Assembly (NCBI GenBank): GCA_947625555.1
Contig: CANQOT010000002.1
Coordinates: 1 to 64,000, forward strand
Length of the DNA: 64,000 nucleotides
Source of the DNA: an uncultured Clostridia bacterium
GTDB lineage: Bacteria; Bacillota; Clostridia; Christensenellales; Borkfalkiaceae
Reading direction: 5' to 3'
Each line of letters begins with the position of its first letter. Position 1 is the stretch's first letter. The notes beneath the pieces are model-generated. The model was not told the origin of the DNA. It saw only the letters and a program-made list of their open reading frames with translations, and searched no databases. Below, piece by piece: positions 14,955 to 23,270 of the stretch. A program made the position numbers and the translations under genes.

Positions 14955-16265
14955 TTACAACACGTACTTTTTGAGGTTCCGGTCTTTCGTCATGTTTTTG
15001 AGATGCTCTTCGACGTAGGCGCGGTTGATCTCCACCGTGACGACGGGGTAATCGCCGCCGCCCGCGTTGAAGGAGATATCCTCCAAGAGGTATTCCATGA
15101 CGGTGTGCAATCTCCTCGCGCCGATGTCCTCGCTCGTCAGGTTGATCTCCTCCGAGATCTCGGCGATGGCCTCGATGGCGTCGGGGGTGAACTTCAAATC
15201 GATGTTGTCGACGGCGAGAAGGACGGCGTACTGCTGCGTGAGGGAGTGTTCGGTGCTCGTCAGGATCTGCACGAAGTCCTCTTTCGTGAGCGATTTGAGC
15301 TCCACCGAGACGGGGAAACGCCCTTGAAGCTCGGGAATAAGGTCCTCGATCTTGGAGACGTGGAAGGCGCCCGCGGCGATGAAGAGCATGTAGTCCGTTT
15401 TGACGGGACCGTACTTTGTCATCACCGTCGAGCCCTCGACGATGGGAAGAATGTCGCGCTGGACGCCCTCGCGGGAGACGTCGGCGCCGCTTGTATTGCC
15501 CTTGCCCGCGATCTTATCGATCTCGTCGATGAAGATGATGCCGTCGTTCTCGGCGCGGCGGAGGGCCTCTTCGGTGGCCGCATCGTCGTCGATGAGCTTT
15601 TCCGCCTCCTCCTCGGTGAAGAGCTTCATCGCCTCCTTCACCGTGAGTTTGCGCTTCTTGCGCTTGGGGGGGAGCATCTCGCCGAAGATGGAGCCGAGGT
15701 TGATGGCCGCCCCGCCCGGGACGAGTTCCATCGTTTTGAGCTCATCCTTGACGTCGGCCTCGATGACCGTCTTATCGAACTCCCCCTTTTGGAGGGAGGC
15801 GAGCAGGTTGTCCTCGAAGATCTTGCGGTCGAGCTCGCCGCGGTCGTTCTTTTTGAGTTCGGCGAGGATCTTCACCATGTGCTGTTCGGCGGCCCGCGTC
15901 GCTTTCTCGTTGACTTCGGCCGTCTTTTCCTCCTTCACGAGGCGGATGGCGCATTCCACGAGGTCGCGCACCATGCCCTCGACGTCCTTGCCGACGTAGC
16001 CCACTTCGGTGTACTTCGTCGCCTCCACCTTGATGAAGGGAGCCTTGACGAGCTTTGCGAGGCGGCGTGCGATCTCCGTCTTGCCGACGCCCGTGGGGCC
16101 CTTCATGATGATGTTCTTGGGGGTGATCTCCTCGCGCAGGTCGGGCGAAAGCTGCGCCCTCCTGTAACGGTTGCGCAGGGCGATGGCGACGGCCTTTTTG
16201 GCCTCGTCCTGCCCGATGATGTGCTTATTGAGTTCGTTTACGATCTGTTTGGGGGAAAGATCCAT
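14955..16265 (-). CDS. hslU: HslU, ATPase of the HslVU protease
   Basis: 436 residues from the ATG at 16265, whose A is shared with the hslV stop (TGATG), with GAGGTGG as ribosome site. Walker A GPTGVGKT at 56-63, VEATKYTEVGYVGKDVE pore-side segment, Walker B IIFIDEIDK, and the C-terminal LKKYVL that docks into HslV. It unfolds proteins for HslV. Confidence 0.96.
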   Translation of the reverse strand: MDLSPKQIVNELNKHIIGQDEAKKAVAIALRNRYRRAQLSPDLREEITPKNIIMKGPTGVGKTEIARRLAKLVKAPFIKVEATKYTEVGYVGKDVEGMVRDLVECAIRLVKEEKTAEVNEKATRAAEQHMVKILAELKKNDRGELDRKIFEDNLLASLQKGEFDKTVIEADVKDELKTMELVPGGAAINLGSIFGEMLPPKRKKRKLTVKEAMKLFTEEEAEKLIDDDAATEEALRRAENDGIIFIDEIDKIAGKGNTSGADVSREGVQRDILPIVEGSTVMTKYGPVKTDYMLFIAAGAFHVSKIEDLIPELQGRFPVSVELKSLTKEDFVQILTSTEHSLTQQYAVLLAVDNIDLKFTPDAIEAIAEISEEINLTSEDIGARRLHTVMEYLLEDISFNAGGGDYPVVTVEINRAYVEEHLKNMTKDRNLKKYVL

Positions 16266-16801
16266 CAAACCACCTCACATATGATATGGTCGTTCGTGTA
16301 GACACAAATTTCGCTGGCGATTTTAAGGGATTTCCTCGCGATCTCCTCTGCGGAAAAATCGGTATTCTGCGCGAGGGCGCGGGCGGCCGCCAAGGCGTAG
16401 TTCCCGCCGCTTCCGATGGCGCAGATGCCCTCGTCGGGCTCGATGACCTCCCCCGTTCCCGAGAGAATGAGCAAGGTATCCTTATCCGCGGTGATCATCA
16501 TCGCGTCGAGCTTCCTGCCGATCTGGTCGCTCCGCCAAAGGTCTGCAAGTTCCACCGCCGACCGCATGAGGTTGCCCGCAAACTTATTGAGCATGCCCTC
16601 GAAGCGCTCGGAGAGCGAAAAGGCGTCGGTGACCGACCCCGCAAAGCCCAAAATGACTTTGCCGCCGTAGATCCTCCGCACCTTGATCGCCGTGTTCTTG
16701 AAAACGACGTGCTCGCCCATCGTGACCTGCCCGTCGCCCGCGATCGCCGTGACGCCGCCGCGCTTGACCGCGCAGATCGTTGTTCCGTGAAATTCTATCA
16801 T
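16265..16801 (-). CDS. hslV: HslV, peptidase of the HslVU protease
   Basis: 178 residues from the ATG at 16801 (GGAGGA site). The segment [11 protein letters not shown] places the catalytic threonine at residue 7 or 8 after N-terminal trimming; GDGQVTMG and [11 protein letters not shown] are family motifs. Forms the proteasome-like chamber used with HslU. The order topA-trmFO-hslV-hslU matches other Firmicutes, but the xerC gene usually between trmFO and hslV is absent. Confidence 0.96.
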   Translation of the reverse strand: MIEFHGTTICAVKRGGVTAIAGDGQVTMGEHVVFKNTAIKVRRIYGGKVILGFAGSVTDAFSLSERFEGMLNKFAGNLMRSAVELADLWRSDQIGRKLDAMMITADKDTLLILSGTGEVIEPDEGICAIGSGGNYALAAARALAQNTDFSAEEIARKSLKIASEICVYTNDHIICEVV

Positions 16802-16836
16802 AGTTCCTCCGCTACATGATGGCGTTATACTTTTAT

Positions 16837-18126
16837 TTACCCGAGATATTCCCGTTTGAAACGCCCGATATCGCAAAGGGCGCGTTCGGCGAGAAGTTTG
16901 CGCCGCTCCTTTTTATCGCGCACGCCCTCGTAGCCCCCTTCCAAAATGCCGTAGTTGGCGTTCATGGGCTGGAAATCCTTGTTCTCGGCCGCGATATAGC
17001 GCGAAAGGGCGCCGATGACCGTGGTTGCCGCGGGGACGATGGAGGGCTTTTTGCGCAGTCTGTTCAAGACATGGTACCCGCAAAGAAGCCCGCTCGCCGC
17101 ACTTTCGACATATCCCTCGACGCCCGTGATCTGCCCCGCGAAGAAGAGATCGGGGCTGCCCTTCACCGAAAAATCGGCGTTGAGACATCGGGGGGATTCG
17201 AGATATGTATTGCGGTGCATCACGCCGTAGCGTTCGAATTCGGCCTCTTTGAGGGCGGGGATCATGGAAAAGACCCGCTTCTGCTCGCCGAATTTGAGGT
17301 TGGTCTGGCACCCGACGAGGTTGTAGCTCGTTCCCTCCGCATTTTCCTTGCGAAGTTGCAATACGGCGTAGGGGCGCGTCCCCTCCCAATCGAGGCCGAC
17401 GGGCTTGAAGGGGCCGAAGCGCAGGGTGTCCATCCCCCGCGCCGCCATCACTTCGACGGGCATGCAGCCCTCGAATACGTCGCTCTTTTCGAAATCGCGC
17501 AACACGGCGCGCTCGGCCGAGGTCAGGGCGCGAACGAACCCCTCGTATTCCTCCCGCGTCAGGGGGCAGTTGAGGTAGTCCCCCGTCCCCTTGCCGTAGC
17601 GGTCCTGCGTGAAGGCGCGGCCCATGTCGATGCTCTCGGCCGAGACGACGGGCGCGGAAGCATCGAAGAAGTGCAGGACGCCGAATTTTTCTTCGATGGC
17701 CTTATAGAGCTTCCCCTGCGTGAGCGGGCCCGTCGCGATGATGCCGCTTTCGGGCAGGGCTTCGACTTCCTCGCTCACCACCTCGATGTCGGGGTGGTCG
17801 CGCAGATGTTCGTCCACATAGGCGGAAAAGCGTTCCCGGTCGACTGCGAGCGCGCCGCCCGCAGGCACGCGGCTCTCCGCGGCCGCCGCCATCGTGAGCG
17901 AGCCCAAAACGCGCATCTCCTCTTTGAGGAGACCGCACGCGTTGCCGTACACGTCGTCGCTCTTCAAGGAATTGGAACAGACGAGCTCGCAAAACTTCGC
18001 GCTCTGATGCGCGGGGGTGAGCTTGGGTTTCATATCGACGAGCACGACTTTCACGCCGTGCTCGGCCAAAAAGTAGGCCGCCTCGCTCCCCGCGAGGCCC
18101 GCGCCGACGATGGTTACTTCCTTCAC
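16837..18126 (-). CDS. trmFO: tRNA m5U54 methyltransferase TrmFO
   Basis: 429 residues. N-terminal FAD motif [14 protein letters not shown], then CSNSLKSDD with the conserved cysteine region, and [18 protein letters not shown]. It uses folate and FAD to make m5U54 in the T loop of tRNAs. The start overlaps the topA stop by four bases. Confidence 0.96.
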   Translation of the reverse strand: MKEVTIVGAGLAGSEAAYFLAEHGVKVVLVDMKPKLTPAHQSAKFCELVCSNSLKSDDVYGNACGLLKEEMRVLGSLTMAAAAESRVPAGGALAVDRERFSAYVDEHLRDHPDIEVVSEEVEALPESGIIATGPLTQGKLYKAIEEKFGVLHFFDASAPVVSAESIDMGRAFTQDRYGKGTGDYLNCPLTREEYEGFVRALTSAERAVLRDFEKSDVFEGCMPVEVMAARGMDTLRFGPFKPVGLDWEGTRPYAVLQLRKENAEGTSYNLVGCQTNLKFGEQKRVFSMIPALKEAEFERYGVMHRNTYLESPRCLNADFSVKGSPDLFFAGQITGVEGYVESAASGLLCGYHVLNRLRKKPSIVPAATTVIGALSRYIAAENKDFQPMNANYGILEGGYEGVRDKKERRKLLAERALCDIGRFKREYLG

Positions 18127-20345
18127 TCCGTTTTTGCCGCTCCCTTGGCCTTTCGCTCGGCGGGCACCTTATAGGCGCAATCCTTGTTCGAACAGCGGAT
18201 GTTGCCCCGCGCCGTCCTGACGAGGGCGGAGGCGCACTGCGGGCATTTTTCGCCCGTGGGTTCATCCCAGCTCATGAATTTGCAATCGGGGTAACCGCTG
18301 CATCCGAAATACGTCTTGCCCGTGCGCGTTTTCAGCTTGCGCGTGGGCTTGCCGCAGTCGGGGCAGACGCCCGCGTACACCTCTTCCTTCTTCTCCTCCT
18401 CGACGGGGAGGGTGGAACGGCACGCGGGGTAGTTGGGGCAGGCGAGGAATTTGCCGTATTTCCCGCTCTTGACGACCATCATCGCGCCGCACTTGGGGCA
18501 GGGGGTGGAGGAGATCTCCATCTCCCCTTCGCTGACGATGTTGGAACATGCGGGGTAGTTGGTGCAGGCGAGGTACTTCCCGTATTTGCCCATCTTGCGC
18601 ACCATGGGGTGGCCGCACTTCTCGCAAATGACGTCGGTGAGCTCGTCGCCGTCGGTGCCCGCAAAGCGGAGCTGCTGCTCGAAGGGCGGGTAGAACTCCG
18701 CGATGATGGAATGCCAATCCTTGCCGCCGTCCTCGATCTCGTCGAGCTTTTCTTCCATGTCGGCGGTAAAGCCAACGTCCATGATGTCGGTGAAGTATTT
18801 GACGAGCATATCCGTGATGCGGTATGCGATCTCGGTGGGCTTCATGTATTTGCCCTCCTTCTCCACATACTTGCGCTTGGTGAGCACGGAGATGATGGAA
18901 GCGTACGTCGACGGTCTGCCGATGCCCTTATCCTCCATCGCCTTGACGAGGGAAGCATCGGTATAGCGGATCGGGGGTTTGGTGAACTTTTGCTCCCCCG
19001 CGAGTTTGTTCGCGGTGAGCTCGACCCCTTCGGAGAGGGCGGGAAGGAGCTCCTTGGCCTCGTCCTCATCCTCCTTGCGGCTGTCGGCATAGATGACGGC
19101 GAAGCCCGCAAAGCGGAGGGCCCTGCCGCTCGCCTTCAAGGTATAGTTGCCGTTGGCGATCTCGATCTGCATGGAATCGTACTGCGCCTCGGCCATCTGC
19201 GAGGCGATGAAGCGCTCGTAGATGAGCTTGTAGACGTTGTAGTGCTTCCTGTCGAGGAGCTTTTTGACCGATTCGGGCGTGCGGGAGAGGTCGATGGGAC
19301 GGATGGCCTCGTGCGCGTCCTGCGCCCCCTTCTTGGAGGCGTAATAGTTGGGCTTTTCGGGCAGATATTCGGAGCCGTATTTTTCCTTGATGTAGGCGAG
19401 CGCGGCCTGTTGCGCATCCTGCGAGACGCGGGTACTGTCGGTACGGATATAGGTCACGAACGCGACATGCCCCTCCCCTTCGAGGTCCATGCCCTCGTAG
19501 AGGTGCTGGGCCATGAGCATGGTCTCGGGGGCGGTCATGCCCAGCTTGTTGGAGGCGTCCTGTTGCAGGGTGGAAGTGGTGAAGGGTGCGGGCGCGTGAG
19601 ACCGCGCGATCATCTTCTTCACCGAAGCGACGTGATATTTGCCCGCTTTGAGCGCCGCGAGGATGGCGTCTGCCTCCTCCTTGCTCGTGACCTTGATCTT
19701 CCGCTCTCCCCTCTTTTCGAGAAGAGCGCGGAAGGGGGCATACTCCTTGGAAAGATCTTGCAGTTCGGCCGCGATCGTCCAATATTCTTCGGGCTTGAAG
19801 GCCTCGATCTCCCGCTCGCGCTCGACGACGAGACGGAGGGCGACCGATTGCACCCTGCCCGCCGAGAGGCCGTTCCTGATCTTGTTGTTCAGAAGGGGCG
19901 AGAGCTTATAGCCGACGAGACGGTCCAACACCCGCCTTGCCTGTTGGGCGTCGACGAGGTTGACGTTGATCTTGCGCGGATGTTTGAGCGCATTCTCCAC
20001 GGCCTTGGGGGAGATCTCGTTGAATTCTATCCTGTTTTCGCCGTCCTCGGGGAGGCCGAGCACCGTCTGCAAATGCCACGAGATGGCCTCACCCTCGCGG
20101 TCGGGGTCGGTCGCGAGGTACACTCTCGTCGCCCGACGCGCCTCTTCCGCGAGCCTCTTGATGGTCTCTTCCTTGCCGGGAGAGGTCACATACCGGGGTT
20201 CATAGCCCCGTTCGACGGAGACGCCGAGTTTCTTGGGCGGAAGGTCGCGGATGTGCCCGCCCGAAGCGTCTACACGGTATTTCCCTTTGAGATAACGGGA
20301 GATGGTTTTCGCCTTGCTCGGCGACTCAACGATGATAAGATCCAT
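18123..20345 (-). CDS. topA: DNA topoisomerase I
   Basis: 740 residues. TOPRIM domain at the N-terminus (VESPSKAKTI; acidic DPDREGE at 81-87), active-site Tyr299 in YIRTDS, then four C4 zinc-ribbon units at the C-terminus (CEKCGHPMVRKMGKYGKYLA and similar). Relaxes negative supercoils. AAGGAG site before the ATG. Followed by trmFO with a four-base overlap; separated from dprA by a 306-bp gap with repeats, whereas the two are usually adjacent. Confidence 0.97.
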   Translation of the reverse strand: MDLIIVESPSKAKTISRYLKGKYRVDASGGHIRDLPPKKLGVSVERGYEPRYVTSPGKEETIKRLAEEARRATRVYLATDPDREGEAISWHLQTVLGLPEDGENRIEFNEISPKAVENALKHPRKINVNLVDAQQARRVLDRLVGYKLSPLLNNKIRNGLSAGRVQSVALRLVVEREREIEAFKPEEYWTIAAELQDLSKEYAPFRALLEKRGERKIKVTSKEEADAILAALKAGKYHVASVKKMIARSHAPAPFTTSTLQQDASNKLGMTAPETMLMAQHLYEGMDLEGEGHVAFVTYIRTDSTRVSQDAQQAALAYIKEKYGSEYLPEKPNYYASKKGAQDAHEAIRPIDLSRTPESVKKLLDRKHYNVYKLIYERFIASQMAEAQYDSMQIEIANGNYTLKASGRALRFAGFAVIYADSRKEDEDEAKELLPALSEGVELTANKLAGEQKFTKPPIRYTDASLVKAMEDKGIGRPSTYASIISVLTKRKYVEKEGKYMKPTEIAYRITDMLVKYFTDIMDVGFTADMEEKLDEIEDGGKDWHSIIAEFYPPFEQQLRFAGTDGDELTDVICEKCGHPMVRKMGKYGKYLACTNYPACSNIVSEGEMEISSTPCPKCGAMMVVKSGKYGKFLACPNYPACRSTLPVEEEKKEEVYAGVCPDCGKPTRKLKTRTGKTYFGCSGYPDCKFMSWDEPTGEKCPQCASALVRTARGNIRCSNKDCAYKVPAERKAKGAAKTE

Positions 20346-20394
20346 GCTTACTCCTTATGCCAAACGATATTGCTGTATTATTTTTCGGTAGTTT

Positions 20395-20585
20395 TTGATA
20401 TTGTGTGCAAGCAGAACCACGCTTCTGCGCCGCACGCCCCAATTTGCACATTGATGTGCTTTTTGTTTTTATGAAACGCCTTTGGAGCCCGTCGTTCTTG
20501 ATATTGTGTGCAAGCAGAACCACGCTTCTGCGCCGCACGCCCCAATTTGCACGTTATGTGCTTTTTGTTTTTATGAAACGCCTTT
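20395..20585. repeat. Two ~89-bp direct repeats in the topA-dprA gap
   Basis: Copies at 20395-20483 and 20498-20585 differ at few positions. Each holds ttgatattgtgtgcaagcag, a cttctgcgccgcacgcccc block, and tgctttttgtttttatgaaa. No gene is seen in 20346-20651. Confidence 0.85.
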
Positions 20586-20623
20586 CGGGACCCGTTTATG
20601 TGAAACGGCATAGCCTATTCGCT

Positions 20624-20656
20624 CGTGAAATTTGTTTTTAGAAAACAAATTTCACG
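20624..20656. repeat. Perfect 15-bp hairpin at the dprA stop
   Basis: Arms cgtgaaatttgtttt (20624-20638) and aaaacaaatttcacg (20642-20656) with a three-base loop. The dprA stop codon (20652-20654) is inside one arm. There is no strong T run after it on the minus strand, so it may protect the 3' end rather than terminate. Confidence 0.8.
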
Positions 20657-21716
20657 AAACGGTGTATTTGTTTCCTCCTGATTTTACGGCAACGCCCTTG
20701 ATCTCCAAGGCGGACAGGACGGCCGAGGCCTCGTGGATCAGAAGTTCCGCCCGCTTGGCGATCTCGGCAAGGTGCATCTCGCCGCTCTCGCGCAGAATAT
20801 CGAGGACGCGCCGTTCGGTGGCGTTCAGATCGACGGGGGCGGACGACGCGGGGGCCATCCCGTAGGCGGAGAGGATATCCTCGGCGCCCGTCGCGAGGTA
20901 TGCCCCCTTCTTGATGAGGTCGTTGCACCCCTCGCCGCTCATGACGCCCACGTTATAGGGAAAGGCAAAGACGTCGCGGCCGTAATCGAGGGCACAGTTC
21001 GCGGTGATGAGCGCGCCGCTCCGCATGGCCGCCGAGAGCACGAGCACCCCCTCCGAAAGCCCCGCTAAAATGCGGTTGCGCGCATGGAAGGAATACTTCT
21101 TCGCGCTCTCGCCGAAGGGAAGTTCGGTGAGGATGAGCCCCGCCTGTTCGATGCGCGCCTTCACCGAGATATGCGCCGCGGGATAGCATTCGTCCAACCC
21201 GCAGGGGAGCACCGAGATGAGGTTGCCCGAGGGAAGCGCCCCCTCGATGGCGGCAAGGTCGCCGCCCTCCGCGAGCCCCGTGACGATGACGAACTTCTCC
21301 GAAAGTTCCGCCGAGACGGCCTTGCCCAACTTCTCCGCCCAAGGGGGCGTGATGCGGGAGCCGACAATGCAGAAGCGGCGCTTTGCGAGAAGGTCCCGCC
21401 TTCCCCTGCCGTAGAGGACGAGGGGCGGGAGGGAGATGGCCTTCAACGAATCGGGGTAGTCGTTTGCAAGAAGGGTGACGGCGAAGGCGTTCTGCTCTTC
21501 GAGGAGGGCGAGAAAGGCGTCCGCCTCCCGTTCGCGCGCCGCAGTATCGGCGCTGTACTTCTCCCCCGCGATGCCCGCGGCGGAAAAGTACTCCGTGCTC
21601 TCCATGAGCGCGGCGGGAGAGGGTGCGGCGCGCAAGAGCGCCACGCGCTCGCGATAATCCGTCCTTGTGCAGGCGCACAGCCATAGATACGCCCGTTCAT
21701 CCTTCGTGTATGCCAT
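20652..21716 (-). CDS. dprA: DNA processing protein DprA
   Basis: 354 residues. Rossmann-like core with VGSRITPPWAEKLGK, VTGLAEGGDLAAIEGAL, LPCGLDECYPAAH, FPARNR-type segment FHARNRILAGLS and the end of the core ITANCALDYGRDVFAFPY. A C-terminal winged-helix-like domain (ATERRVLDILRESGEMHLAE) follows. DprA loads RecA on incoming single-stranded DNA during transformation. Five bases downstream of comM, so co-transcribed. Confidence 0.95.
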   Translation of the reverse strand: MAYTKDERAYLWLCACTRTDYRERVALLRAAPSPAALMESTEYFSAAGIAGEKYSADTAAREREADAFLALLEEQNAFAVTLLANDYPDSLKAISLPPLVLYGRGRRDLLAKRRFCIVGSRITPPWAEKLGKAVSAELSEKFVIVTGLAEGGDLAAIEGALPSGNLISVLPCGLDECYPAAHISVKARIEQAGLILTELPFGESAKKYSFHARNRILAGLSEGVLVLSAAMRSGALITANCALDYGRDVFAFPYNVGVMSGEGCNDLIKKGAYLATGAEDILSAYGMAPASSAPVDLNATERRVLDILRESGEMHLAEIAKRAELLIHEASAVLSALEIKGVAVKSGGNKYTVS

Positions 21717-21721
21717 AAAAG

Positions 21722-23245
21722 TTACCCGATCTTATCGAAGATACGGTAGGAGACGGCCTCGAACACATGCTTGGGCTGGATATCTTCGGAATAGTCGAGG
21801 TCCGCGATCGTGCGCGCAACTTTGATGATACGGGCGCGGGCACGGGCGGAAAGGTGCATCCTTTCGAAGGCGGAACGCAAGATCTCGTCGCCCTCGCGGG
21901 AAAGTTTGCAGTACTCGGCGATCTCCTTCTCCCCCATCTCGGCGTTGGTGAGGATGCCGCTCCCTTCGAAGCGGTTGCGCTGGATGCGGCGGGCCGCCTC
22001 GACGCGCTCCTTCACCGCCTCGGAGCTCTCCTGCTCCTCGTCCGAGGTGAGGTCGTCGTACTCGATATCGTCCACTTCCACTTGCAAATCGATCCTGTCG
22101 AGCAGGGGGCCCGAGATCTTCTTGCGGTACCTCCTGATCTCGGCGGGCGTGCACGAGCACGTGCGCTTGGAGGAGCCGTAATTGCCGCAGGGGCAGGGAT
22201 TCATGCTCGCGCAGAGCATGAAGTTGGCGGGGAAGGTGAAGGTGCCGCCCGCGCGGGAGACGGTGATCTTCCCGTCCTCCAAGGGCTGGCGGAGCGCTTC
22301 GAGCGTGGAACGCTTATATTCGGGCAGTTCGTCTAAAAAGAGTACGCCGCCGTGTGCGAGCGAGATCTCGCCCGGGTGAACGACTTTATTGCCGCCGCCG
22401 CACATCGAGACGGTGGTCGCCGTGTGGTGCGGGGTGCGGAAGGGACGCTCCGTTACGATGCCCTCTTCGCCCAAAACGCCTGCGACGGAGTGGATCTTCG
22501 TGATTTCGAGCGCTTCCTCGAAGGTGAGGTCGGGCATGACGGTCGGAAGGCAGCGCGCGAGCATCGTCTTGCCCGTTCCGGGAGGGCCGCTCATGAGCAT
22601 GTTATGCCCGCCCGCGACGGCGATCTCGAGCGCGCGCCGCGCCATCGGCTGACCCTTTACGAATTTGAGGTCGGCCGAGGTCCTCGTCCCCGCATGGGGC
22701 ACGAACATGGCCGTCTCCAAGGGCTCGATGACGGAGACGCCGAGGAGGTGGTCGACGACCTCGGAGAGCGTCGCGGCGGGGTAGATCTCCGCGCCGCCCA
22801 AAAAGCGCGCTTCCTGCGAATTGCCCGCGGGGATGATGAAGCGGGAAAATCCGTGCCCCTTCGCCGAGATCAAGATGGGCAAAAGCCCCGCGATGGGACG
22901 AAGGTCTCCGTTCAAGGCAAGTTCGCCCAAAAAGACGGTGTCCTTCACATCGGCGCCGAAGAGCTGTTCGCTCGCTTTGAGGAGGCTGATCGCCACGGCG
23001 AGGTCGAAGGAGGCGCCCTCCTTCTTGATATCCGCGGGGGCGAAATTGATGGTGATGCGGTTCATGGGGAAGAGCAGCCCGCTGTTTTTGAGGGCGGAGC
23101 GCACGCGCTCCTTGCTCTCCTTCACAGCCGTATCGGGAAGGCCCACCATGTCGTAGGAAGGGACGCCCTTGTTGACGTCCGTCTCCACTTCGACGGGGAC
23201 CCCCTCGAGCCCGTTCAAGGCGTAGCAGATGATCTTCGCAATCAT
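21722..23245 (-). CDS. comM: YifB/ComM-family AAA ATPase
   Basis: 507 residues: N-terminal Lon-protease-like fold (NGLEGVPVEVETDVNKGVPS), AAA core with Walker A GPPGTGKT and Walker B VLFLDELPE, then the magnesium-chelatase-like C-terminus. In Vibrio and Haemophilus ComM is a helicase that extends heteroduplex during natural transformation. Adjacent dprA supports a shared role here. GGAGGA site. Lies 25 bp after the membrane protein gene 23271. Confidence 0.94.
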   Translation of the reverse strand: MIAKIICYALNGLEGVPVEVETDVNKGVPSYDMVGLPDTAVKESKERVRSALKNSGLLFPMNRITINFAPADIKKEGASFDLAVAISLLKASEQLFGADVKDTVFLGELALNGDLRPIAGLLPILISAKGHGFSRFIIPAGNSQEARFLGGAEIYPAATLSEVVDHLLGVSVIEPLETAMFVPHAGTRTSADLKFVKGQPMARRALEIAVAGGHNMLMSGPPGTGKTMLARCLPTVMPDLTFEEALEITKIHSVAGVLGEEGIVTERPFRTPHHTATTVSMCGGGNKVVHPGEISLAHGGVLFLDELPEYKRSTLEALRQPLEDGKITVSRAGGTFTFPANFMLCASMNPCPCGNYGSSKRTCSCTPAEIRRYRKKISGPLLDRIDLQVEVDDIEYDDLTSDEEQESSEAVKERVEAARRIQRNRFEGSGILTNAEMGEKEIAEYCKLSREGDEILRSAFERMHLSARARARIIKVARTIADLDYSEDIQPKHVFEAVSYRIFDKIG

Positions 23246-23270
23246 AATTTCCTCCTATGTGCCAAATGGT

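Noticed and set aside
20395..20585. Direct repeats considered as a CRISPR remnant
   Set aside because: Only two units of 89 bp with a 14-bp gap, and no cas gene nearby.
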